NCBI GenBank assembly: GCA_029256645.1
Contig: JAQSXM010000056.1
Coordinates: 1 to 12,366 of the forward strand
Length of the DNA stretch: 12,366 nucleotides
Reading direction: 5' to 3'
From: Sporomusa sp.
GTDB taxonomy: Bacteria; Bacillota_C; Negativicutes; Sporomusales; Sporomusaceae
Part shown: one piece after another, positions 6,547 to 12,066 of the stretch
How positions within the stretch are numbered: the stretch's first letter is position 1
Layout of the letters: the number at the start of each line of letters is the position of its first letter
Position numbers and translations under genes: made by a program
Notes under the pieces: generated by a model
The model's database searches: none
What the model was told of the DNA's origin: nothing
Seen by the model: the letters and a program-made list of their open reading frames with translations, nothing else

Positions 6547-7732
6547 TAGAGCACTCCTTCCCGTCTTTAAACACCCTGATAATTTTCCTAATACAGGTTA
6601 TATCTGTTAGCGGGTTCCCCGCCAGTACCAGGAAATCTGCGCGTTTGCCGGCTTCAAGCGTACCTAGTTCTTTCCCGGCGCCTACTGCCTCAGCCGCCAG
6701 GCCGGTCGCTGCCCGGAGTGCAGTTGCCGCCGGCAAACCACACTCAACCAACAAATAAATTTCCCGCCACACATCACCATGTTCAACACCGAGAGCACCG
6801 GCATCAGTTCCTGCAACAATTTTAGCGCCAGCATTGTATGCCCGAACTATCATGGCCTGGTGCCGGGAATACACGGCCTCAATACCGCCCGGGGGGAGCG
6901 TTTTGGTTTGATGCTTACGGCCATAAGCCAGCATTCGTTCAAAAGGAACCAAGGTTGGTATCCAATATACCCCGCTTGCAGCGATTAGGTCAGCAGTATC
7001 CTCGTCGATCAGCGCACCATGCTCCAGGGTTGTTACCCTGATAGCCAACGCCTGGCGCACACCGTCCACACCGTTGGCATGAGCAGCAAGCGGCTTGTTT
7101 AGACGCCGCGCCTCATTGGCCACCGCCCGAGCCTCGTCCAGCGATAATTCAACAATGCCGGCATCCTGACGAACAAAATTAACACAACCTGTCATCATAA
7201 TTTTGATACAGTCAGCACCGGCTTTGGCCTGCTCGCGTACTGCTTTGATCATTTCCTCCGGCCCGTCAGCTTCCCGTCCGCCGGCATAGTGAAAATGACC
7301 GCCGGTAATTGATATAGCCTGGCAGGCATTTAGCACCCGGGGGCCAGTAACTACTTTCTGGTTAACAGCTTTTTTTAGAAGCGAATTAATCCCATAGGAC
7401 CCACCTAAATCGCGAACGGTAGTCACTCCCTGTTTAAGCGTCTGAGACAAATTTTTGACCGCCCTGACCAAAGTAATATCTTTATCTTCTTTCCATCGTA
7501 ATGTACGGGCTTTAGGATCAGAGATACCTTCCAGAAATAAATGCACATGCGGATCAATTAGACCAGGCATAATCGTAAACTCAGAGTAATCAACCGCAGC
7601 TGCCACTTGATCTGCAGCAAAGTCCTGTGCTTTACCGACACCGGCAATAAAACCATCTTTAACAGCCAGATAACAAGCTGATTGAGCTGGCTTACCTGTA
7701 CCATCAATCAATAAACCGGCTTTTATGAGCAT
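6539..7732 (-). CDS. Metal-dependent amidohydrolase, imidazolonepropionase-like
   Basis: This 397-residue cytoplasmic enzyme is of the amidohydrolase superfamily. Metal ligands are readable: HVH (62-64) after the first strand in DPHVHL, Lys177 in CIKIM (probably carboxylated), His208 in AAHAN, His228 in LEHG and Asp300 in GTDAG. A small beta-sandwich formed by both termini (residues 1-55 and 355-390) frames the barrel. The family resembles bacterial Xaa-Pro dipeptidase-like and imidazolonepropionase-like hydrolases (binuclear Zn). Substrate is not predictable; a cyclic amide, dipeptide or lactam are all options. The ATG at 7732 has AAGGA ten bases upstream. First gene of the four-gene operon; no convincing promoter was found before it, but a 21-bp inverted repeat is there. 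Confidence 0.88.
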   Translation of the reverse strand: MLIKAGLLIDGTGKPAQSACYLAVKDGFIAGVGKAQDFAADQVAAAVDYSEFTIMPGLIDPHVHLFLEGISDPKARTLRWKEDKDITLVRAVKNLSQTLKQGVTTVRDLGGSYGINSLLKKAVNQKVVTGPRVLNACQAISITGGHFHYAGGREADGPEEMIKAVREQAKAGADCIKIMMTGCVNFVRQDAGIVELSLDEARAVANEARRLNKPLAAHANGVDGVRQALAIRVTTLEHGALIDEDTADLIAASGVYWIPTLVPFERMLAYGRKHQTKTLPPGGIEAVYSRHQAMIVRAYNAGAKIVAGTDAGALGVEHGDVWREIYLLVECGLPAATALRAATGLAAEAVGAGKELGTLEAGKRADFLVLAGNPLTDITCIRKIIRVFKDGKECSND

Positions 7733-7773
7733 AATATCAAGTTCCTTCTTTCAGCGATTCTTCGAACAGGCTA

Positions 7774-7818
7774 ACTCACAGCATTTATGCAGAAATATTC
7801 TGCATAAATGCTGTGAGT
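7774..7818. repeat. 21-bp perfect inverted repeat upstream of the amidohydrolase operon
   Basis: Arms 7774-7794 and 7798-7818 are exact reverse complements with only ATA between them. Each arm contains the near-palindrome GCATTTATGC. No T-run follows on either strand, so it is not a standard terminator. It lies about 42 bases before the operon's first codon and about 53 before the tRNA promoter, so it could be an operator, a 5'-leader hairpin or a REP-like element. Confidence 0.9.
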
Positions 7819-7870
7819 ACCTGCCAAATCAGGGTAGAATATTTCACAAACCTATTTTAGACCACCTCTC

Positions 7871-7899
7871 TTGACATTATGTCACTGGCTAAGTATAAT
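7871..7899 (+). promoter_or_regulatory. Consensus sigma-A promoter of the tRNA gene
   Basis: Perfect TTGACA (7871-7876) and TATAAT (7894-7899) are separated by 17 bases. The predicted start near 7906 is about 20 bases before the mature tRNA. This is the strongest promoter in the window. Confidence 0.9.
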
Positions 7900-7927
7900 T
7901 ACAAATGTAATAGATTAATCTGATTAT

Positions 7928-8002
<75 letters not shown>

Positions 8003-8003
<1 letters not shown>

Positions 8004-8042
8004 AATAAAAATAGAACTTGCGCGCAAGTTCTATTTTTATTT
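8003..8042 (+). terminator. 40-bp perfect palindrome, tRNA terminator
   Basis: The two 20-base halves (8003-8022 and 8023-8042) are exact reverse complements, beginning on the last base of the tRNA CCA. The GC-rich core (AGAACTTGCG and its mate) followed by CTATTTTTATTT makes a good intrinsic terminator. The flanking A/T arms pair too, so it should work in both directions. Confidence 0.85.
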
Positions 8043-8073
8043 GTTCAAATTCATCTTATCTGCATACAATAAC

Positions 8074-8102
8074 TTGACTGATATACCGCTGTAGGATAAA
8101 CT
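8074..8102 (+). promoter_or_regulatory. Promoter of the riboswitch-DedA transcript
   Basis: TTGACT (8074-8079) and TAAACT (8097-8102) have a 17-base spacer; the -10 matches four of six. The predicted start near 8109 places the transcript 5' end about 15 bases before the aptamer. Confidence 0.5.
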
Positions 8103-8123
8103 AGTATCAACTCGCGTTGTGTT

Positions 8124-8226
8124 CTAAAGGGGAGTAGCTTGCAAGCTCAGCACTTGTGAGGTTAGGGTCAACAATCGGCTTTGCCTGGCCCTGCCATTGG
8201 TATATGCCAATTAGCGAGACCTTTAG
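8124..8226 (+). ncRNA. yybP-ykoY (Mn2+) riboswitch aptamer upstream of DedA/YqaA gene
   Basis: CTAAAGG (8124-8130) and CCTTTAG (8220-8226) form a perfect seven-pair P1. Directly inside are the conserved GGGGAGTAGC block and, at the 3' side, AGCGAGACC. A P2 hairpin (AGCTTGCAAGCT) and the TCAACAATC segment follow. The same blocks recur in the minus-strand copy at 359-448. The family senses Mn2+; here it precedes a DedA-type membrane gene instead of a classic Mn exporter. Confidence 0.92.
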
Positions 8227-8266
8227 TATGGATTTAACAGGCCATGCTAAAGAGTTTCGCTTTTTA
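8220..8266 (+). terminator. Riboswitch-controlled terminator
   Basis: CTTTAGTATGG (8221-8231) pairs with CCATGCTAAAG (8242-8252) over 11 positions with one G.U, followed by AGTTTCGCTTTTT. Its 5' arm reuses the 3' strand of aptamer P1, so the aptamer and terminator exclude each other. This predicts an on-switch: Mn2+ holds P1, the terminator cannot form, and the downstream gene is read. Confidence 0.8.
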
Positions 8267-8292
8267 TGATGCATTAGGAAAACAACAATAGA

Positions 8293-8298
8293 GGGGAG
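8293..8298 (+). promoter_or_regulatory. Ribosome site that fixes the DedA/YqaA start
   Basis: GGGGAG ends seven bases before the ATG at 8306. An in-frame GTG at 8300 would leave a one-base gap and is therefore not the start. Confidence 0.8.
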
Positions 8299-8305
8299 CG
8301 TGTCA

Positions 8306-8893
8306 ATGGACGCAATCGTAGAGATACTTTTGGAATGGGGTCTCACCGGTCTTCTAATTGCCGCATTCACCGAGTCTTTTATTTCTCCGGTACTACCTGA
8401 CCTGCTTCTTATCCCGTTAGCGCTAGCCAATCCACAAAATGCTATATATTATGGCTTAGCAGCAACCTTTATCTCGGTCCTGGGTGGTTTGATCGGCTAT
8501 ATGCTCGGTCTGAAGATTGGATTGCCAGCCGCCCGCCGCTTTATACCTGATCGTTATCTGGATAAAATCTCCTGCACAGTAAAAGAAAATGCATTATGGG
8601 CAGTATTTCTAGCCTCTTTATCCCCTATTCCCTATAAGTTTGTCAGCATAACAGCCGGAGCGCTAAAAATAAATCTACCTTTATTTCTAGTCATTTCTTT
8701 CCTTGGGCGCGGTAAACGCTTTTTACTTGAAGGGGTACTGATTTACTATTTCGGTCCCCAGGCTGTAGAGATGTTTACCCAGCATAAGGATGACCTGCTG
8801 ATTATCTCACTCATAATTATAGCAGTTGCAGGGCTAATTGCGTATATTATGAACCGAAGTAAGAAGACGGAAACGGTGGTAGATGAGTTGTAA
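8306..8893 (+). CDS. DedA/VTT-family membrane protein (YqaA type)
   Basis: The 195-residue integral membrane protein belongs to the SNARE-associated/VTT (DedA) superfamily. The N-terminal re-entrant region FTESFISPVLPDLLLIPLAL (21-40) has the conserved Glu23 and prolines. A glycine-rich membrane segment with GLIGYMLG (61-68) follows. SPIPYKFVSITAG (106-118) and SFLGRGKRFLLEG (131-143) correspond to the family's Pro- and Arg-bearing signature. A C-terminal hydrophobic helix (about 164-181) ends in a charged tail. DedA proteins help maintain envelope integrity, proton-motive force and lipid-carrier recycling, and some are linked to metal tolerance. Its mRNA leader carries an Mn2+ riboswitch, so I infer a role in Mn efflux or in surviving Mn excess. 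It ends in the terminator at 8898-8928. Confidence 0.85.
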   Translation: MDAIVEILLEWGLTGLLIAAFTESFISPVLPDLLLIPLALANPQNAIYYGLAATFISVLGGLIGYMLGLKIGLPAARRFIPDRYLDKISCTVKENALWAVFLASLSPIPYKFVSITAGALKINLPLFLVISFLGRGKRFLLEGVLIYYFGPQAVEMFTQHKDDLLIISLIIIAVAGLIAYIMNRSKKTETVVDEL

Positions 8894-8897
8894 AATT

Positions 8898-8928
8898 TTT
8901 GCCCGCTGCTTTATTGCCAGCGGGCAAA
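8898..8928 (+). terminator. Intrinsic terminator of DedA/YqaA gene
   Basis: TTTGCCCGCTG (8898-8908) pairs with CAGCGGGCAAA (8918-8928), followed by TTATTT. The 5' side is preceded by A4T5, so it may also act on the other strand. Confidence 0.8.
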
Positions 8929-8988
8929 TTATTTAGGGAGTTATGTACTGGCCGCGGGTTTGAGTTTGATCCACCGCATAAAAGGATA

Positions 8989-8997
8989 TGATATAAT
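8989..8997 (+). promoter_or_regulatory. Extended -10 promoter of CorC-like gene
   Basis: TGATATAAT is a perfect extended -10. The nearest -35 candidate (TTGATC at 8966-8971) is 20 bases away, so the TG extension probably does the work. A start near 9004 leaves a leader of about 40 nt. Confidence 0.45.
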
Positions 8998-9044
8998 CGT
9001 AATCGTTCATATTATTTTATTACAGGGAGAGTGTTATCGTAATT

Positions 9045-10376
9045 TTGGACACAGCCTCGATTAGTACCGAGATCATGATTATTCTGGTTCTAATTCTTGC
9101 TAATGGTTTATTTGCTTTGACTGAAATGTCTATTGTGTCATCCCGGAAGAGCCGTTTAGAAAATATGGCGGCCTCTGGTAGTAAGGGTGCCAAAGCAGCA
9201 CTCAGGTTAACTGAAGAACCTACCCCGCTTCTATCTGCCGTTCAGATCGGCATCACGCTTATTGGTATTCTGACAGGTGCTTTTGGCGGCGCCAGAATAT
9301 CGATGTTTCTGGCTTCCCTCTTAAACACGATCCCCTTACTTAGTGGTTATAGTGAGGCCATCAGTCTTGCGCTCGTTGTAGGCACCATTACTTATTTGTC
9401 ACTGATCATCGGTGAATTAGTACCCAAGAAACTGGCACTTAATAATCCTGAGAAAATTGCTACAGCTGTCGCCATACCGATGACAGCGTTTGTGCGTATC
9501 AACCGGCCACTGGTTCATCTCTTAGGACTTTCCACCAATATGGTAATGAAACTGTTAGGCGCTAAACCACCAGAAGAGCCACCGGTCACAGAAGAAGAGG
9601 TCCGGGTACTGATTGGCCAGGGGGCTCAACACGGCGTTTTTGAGAAGTCCGAACGTGAAATGGTTGAGAATGTTTTTGTGCTCGGCGATATGCGGGTAGG
9701 CGCGCTTATGACTCCCCGTACGCAAATCAAATGGCTTGATATCGAGGATAATGACCCTTATAATCTTCGCATCATCAGGAGCAATAATCATTTGTTTTTT
9801 CCGCTGGCACGTGGCAGCTTAGACGACATAATGGGTGTTGTTTATTCTAATGAGCTTTTATCTAATTATGTCCCGGGCCGCCCCTTGCAGCTTGAACAGA
9901 TTGCCCGTCAGCCACTCTATATTCCTAAAAACACCCCTGCGCTTAAAGTGCTGGAAAAGTTTCGCGGAACCGGAATTAATGTAGCGCTTGTCGTCGATGA
10001 ATATGGCGGTATCTCTGGTCTAATCAGCCTTTACGATATTGTTGAGCACATTGTGGGTGATATGCCTTATCTGGGTGAAGATGATGATCCGGACGTAATT
10101 GCCCGTGAAGATGGGTCATGGCTTGTCGATGGAATGCTTGCCACTGAGGAATTGAAAGAGTTACTTGACGTTGACCGTTTGCCTGGCGAAGAAAGAGGCT
10201 ACTTTCAGACCCTTGGCGGTTTTATAGTTTCTTATCTCGGTCACATCCCCATTGCTGCAGAAAGCTTTGATTGGAACGATTATCATTTTGAGATTGTAGA
10301 TATGGATAAAGCCCGGGTTGATAAGGTTCTTATTACCCGGATAGTCATACAAGATGACAGTAATCAATTTGAATAA
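9045..10376 (+). CDS. CNNM/CorC-type membrane transporter with CBS pair (hemolysin-family protein)
   Basis: The 443-residue protein has the three-part family plan: a CNNM (DUF21) membrane domain at about 5-190 with the GELVPK motif (123-128), a CBS pair at about 205-335 (MTPRT 222-226, VVDEYGG 316-322) and a C-terminal CorC_HlyC domain at about 350-435. Such proteins (YugS/MpfA type) protect against high Mg2+ or Co2+, probably as exporters; the hemolysin label is historical. The first possible start is TTG at 9045. The only Shine-Dalgarno, GGGAGAG (9025-9031), is 13 bases away, which is long, and in-frame ATC (9036) or ATT (9042) would fit it better; the N-terminus is therefore uncertain by up to three residues. 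Gene lies between two terminators and appears to be monocistronic. Confidence 0.9.
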   Translation: MDTASISTEIMIILVLILANGLFALTEMSIVSSRKSRLENMAASGSKGAKAALRLTEEPTPLLSAVQIGITLIGILTGAFGGARISMFLASLLNTIPLLSGYSEAISLALVVGTITYLSLIIGELVPKKLALNNPEKIATAVAIPMTAFVRINRPLVHLLGLSTNMVMKLLGAKPPEEPPVTEEEVRVLIGQGAQHGVFEKSEREMVENVFVLGDMRVGALMTPRTQIKWLDIEDNDPYNLRIIRSNNHLFFPLARGSLDDIMGVVYSNELLSNYVPGRPLQLEQIARQPLYIPKNTPALKVLEKFRGTGINVALVVDEYGGISGLISLYDIVEHIVGDMPYLGEDDDPDVIAREDGSWLVDGMLATEELKELLDVDRLPGEERGYFQTLGGFIVSYLGHIPIAAESFDWNDYHFEIVDMDKARVDKVLITRIVIQDDSNQFE

Positions 10377-10377
10377 C

Positions 10378-10417
10378 GCAAAACCCTGCGAGTTACAAGC
10401 TCAGCAGGGTTTTTTGC
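10378..10417. terminator. Bidirectional terminator between CorC-like and Spo0E-like genes
   Basis: AAAACCCTGC (10380-10389) pairs with GCAGGGTTTT (10404-10413), followed on the plus strand by more T. On the minus strand GCAGGG is followed by TTTTGCGTTATT. It thus serves both convergent genes. Confidence 0.85.
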
Positions 10418-10422
10418 ATACT

Positions 10423-10611
10423 CTAGAATGTCCGCATTGATGGTATGCGTTTTTCATCAATAGTATGTGCGTAATCCTCAAGTTGGGCAGCCAGCGTACT
10501 GCTGGCGGTTATAATCTCGGCATCAGCTGAATTAGAATTCTGCATAAGGTCACTAAGTTGTTGTCTAAGAGCTTTAACTTGCAGGGAAATGGTCTGAAGC
10601 TGTTGATCCAT
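10423..10611 (-). CDS. Spo0E-like small protein with altered SxxLD motif
   Basis: The 62-residue protein is predicted to be two helices: ISLQVKALRQQLSDLMQ (8-24) and, after a short linker, EIITASSTLAAQLEDYAHTI (32-51). Spacing and residues match the Spo0E-type aspartyl-phosphate phosphatases, which dephosphorylate the sporulation regulator Spo0A; their second helix has the signature S-x-x-L-D-x-x-I-x-x-Y. Here it reads SSTLAAQLEDY, so the catalytic Asp is Ala. It may therefore be inactive as a phosphatase and instead bind Spo0A or another response regulator, or the likeness may be superficial. Start ATG at 10611 with GGGAGGT seven bases upstream. It shares a terminator with the CorC-like gene and is divergent from two small genes. 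Confidence 0.7.
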   Translation of the reverse strand: MDQQLQTISLQVKALRQQLSDLMQNSNSADAEIITASSTLAAQLEDYAHTIDEKRIPSMRTF

Positions 10612-10662
10612 GCAGTGTACCTCCCACTCATGTTTTTAGTAGTGTTGCCACTAAATTTTAAA

Positions 10663-10690
10663 ATCATGTATTCAACACATACACTGACAA
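10663..10690 (-). promoter_or_regulatory. Possible promoter of the Spo0E-like gene
   Basis: On the minus strand TTGTCA (10690-10685) and CATGAT (10668-10663) are spaced by 16 bases. The spacer holds an imperfect 15-base dyad, ATGTATTCAACACAT (10666-10680), which could be an operator. The -10 match is only four of six. Confidence 0.3.
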
Positions 10691-10750
10691 AACTAGCAAT
10701 CATTGTCGCTCATGTGAATCAATCAGTGCGGGAAAACTAAATTCAGCATG

Positions 10751-10759
10751 GGAGGTGAT
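10751..10759 (+). promoter_or_regulatory. Ribosome site that fixes the start of the 66-residue gene
   Basis: GGAGGTGAT is a near-perfect Shine-Dalgarno. It lies after an in-frame ATG at 10748 and ends shortly before the GTG at 10763, so the GTG is the start. Confidence 0.75.
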
Positions 10760-10762
10760 AAT

Positions 10763-10963
10763 GTGACAAGCAAAAAATCTGCTTTCTGGAATGGCAAAAA
10801 TTTTGCGGAAGAATCACAGGCAGGTTCCCAGAGCTTAATTGCAGAAGGTCCGCGGACAAACCCCACCCAAGCAAAATATGAAGTGAGCAATGAAACCATC
10901 TCTGCCGCTGACCTCCAGCCGTCAGCCAAAACTGCCGAGAATATCACAAATAAGCATGGCTGA
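10763..10963 (+). CDS. Small hydrophilic protein of unknown function (66 residues)
   Basis: I do not recognise this gene. The GTG start is chosen from the GGAGGTGAT at 10751-10759. The product is hydrophilic, without membrane segment or cysteine. It begins with a basic patch (SKKSAFWNGKNF, residues 3-14); the middle and end are rich in Ser, Ala, Asn, Glu and Gln, which suggests a largely unstructured protein. The composition recalls small spore proteins, but no known SASP motif is visible. It is followed after 66 bases by another small gene with its own strong ribosome site, and both lead into the terminator at 11160-11200, so they probably form a two-gene unit. An opposing minus-strand reading frame (10723-11004) has no ribosome site. 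Confidence 0.6.
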   Translation: MTSKKSAFWNGKNFAEESQAGSQSLIAEGPRTNPTQAKYEVSNETISAADLQPSAKTAENITNKHG

Positions 10964-11029
10964 CCTCCCGAATGATAAGCAGCAGCCCCACGCACTCCAA
11001 ACATTTAATACATTAAGGAGGATGATTAT

Positions 11030-11143
11030 ATGGCTAACAAAGACAAGAAAAACAAGCAGGAAGCAAACATTGATACCGCAAAGAATACAAATAATTCTGA
11101 CCAGAAAAAGAATATGCCCTGTAAGAATTCACTCCCCACATGA
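11030..11143 (+). CDS. Very small Lys/Asn-rich protein (37 residues)
   Basis: Unrecognised. AAGGAGG at 11015-11021 is eight bases before an ATG that opens 37 codons ending at TGA (11141-11143). The product is extremely polar: about ten Lys and seven Asn, opening MANKDKKNKQEAN, with one Cys (residue 31) near the C-terminus in the stretch NMPCKNSLPT. No hydrophobic core is possible, so it is either disordered or nucleic-acid or partner bound. Size, polarity and the neighbouring Spo0E-like gene make a small spore component conceivable, but this is inference. The strong ribosome site and the terminator beginning 17 bases after its stop support it as a real gene. Confidence 0.55.
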   Translation: MANKDKKNKQEANIDTAKNTNNSDQKKNMPCKNSLPT

Positions 11144-11159
11144 TAGTAAACAGGTAATG

Positions 11160-11200
11160 AAGAAACTGAAGGTGGCTTAATCGCCACCTTCAGTTTCTTT
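11160..11200 (+). terminator. Long perfect hairpin shared by small-gene unit and cvfB
   Basis: Arms 11160-11176 and 11183-11199 are exact complements over 17 bases with a six-base loop. On the plus strand a TTTCTTTT stretch overlaps and follows the 3' arm, giving a plausible terminator for the small genes. On the minus strand the last codons of cvfB (KETEGG) form the 5' arm and the stop codon (11179-11177) lies in the loop, the same design as at 4000-4051. Confidence 0.8.
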
Positions 11201-12058
11201 TAGATATGTCCAACCCTCTTTTTGTTCAATTCGCTGTTCTTTGAGCAAACGTCCGATAGCTCGCTTAAAGGCAGCTTTACTGACATTAAACTTTTCCTTA
11301 ATAATCTCAGGTGGTGAATTGTCACTGTACGGCATCTGGCCCCCTCTGGCGCGCAGTACCTCAAGTATCTTCTCAGCGTCAGTGTCCATGGCGCTTTCTT
11401 TAACAGGACGCATAGATACGTTAATCCGGCCATCTTCTCTAAGGTATGTAACCCGGGCTTCCAGCTCGGCGCCTACACGGGGCCGTTCAGTCATTTCATC
11501 ATTATGCAGAAAGGCTATAAACCGGTCTTTAGTAAAAATAAAGGCTCCCTGGTCACTATAATTATACACCGACCCGGTAATCGTATCACCAATTTTTATG
11601 CCTTCAGCCGGTCTGGAAGCTTGTCTGAGCTCATCTTCTACTTCCATAGTAACAGCAGGCCGCCCGGATTTGTCACGATACAGCTTGACCCAGACCTTCT
11701 CACCACGCCTCGGTATTCCCCGCCTGCCGGCATGGGGCATAAATACGCCTCGTTCAGCACCAATGTTAACAAACGTGCCATCGCGGGTTGTATTAATTAC
11801 TTCGACTCTGGCCACTTGCCCTTCACGCATTTGTGGCAGACGCATACTGGCTGTCAGCCGGCCTTTAGGGTCTTTATAAAGGTATACCTTGACAGTCTGC
11901 CCGATAGTTACCTCTTCAGCCTGCTGAGCCTTATGCAGCAATATATCGTCACTGGTATTGCCGGTACCAGCATCCAGAAATGCTCCCAGCTCACTTTGGC
12001 GGGCTACAGTCAAGTCAACTACATCACCGGGTTTATAGTTATGCTTACTGTTATCCAT
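11177..12058 (-). CDS. cvfB: CvfB-type S1 RNA-binding protein
   Basis: The 293-residue protein has three S1-like OB folds (about 11-73, 77-140, 153-217) followed by a C-terminal winged-helix domain (about 218-290, ending KEGWTYL), the arrangement of CvfB/YitL. CvfB binds RNA and in staphylococci influences virulence and RNA levels; elsewhere its role is poorly defined. The ATG at 12058-12056 is preferred over an upstream in-frame start at 12103, because AGGTG lies just before it and the usual S1 fold (GDVVDLTV) begins ten residues on, whereas the upstream extension would run through the end of rsfS. The gap to rsfS is eight bases, so the two are co-transcribed. Confidence 0.92.
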   Translation of the reverse strand: MDNSKHNYKPGDVVDLTVARQSELGAFLDAGTGNTSDDILLHKAQQAEEVTIGQTVKVYLYKDPKGRLTASMRLPQMREGQVARVEVINTTRDGTFVNIGAERGVFMPHAGRRGIPRRGEKVWVKLYRDKSGRPAVTMEVEDELRQASRPAEGIKIGDTITGSVYNYSDQGAFIFTKDRFIAFLHNDEMTERPRVGAELEARVTYLREDGRINVSMRPVKESAMDTDAEKILEVLRARGGQMPYSDNSPPEIIKEKFNVSKAAFKRAIGRLLKEQRIEQKEGWTYLKETEGGD

Positions 12059-12066
12059 AATTACAC

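Noticed and set aside
8107..8430. Minus-strand frame of 107 codons
   Set aside because: It runs antisense through the riboswitch, terminator and start of the DedA-type gene and resembles no protein.
10723..11004. Minus-strand open frame of 93 codons opposite the small genes
   Set aside because: No Shine-Dalgarno before its ATG; the plus strand has two strong ribosome sites and a terminator.
11144..11179. Tiny plus-strand frame MKKLKVA at the cvfB end
   Set aside because: It is the terminator hairpin itself, with no ribosome site.
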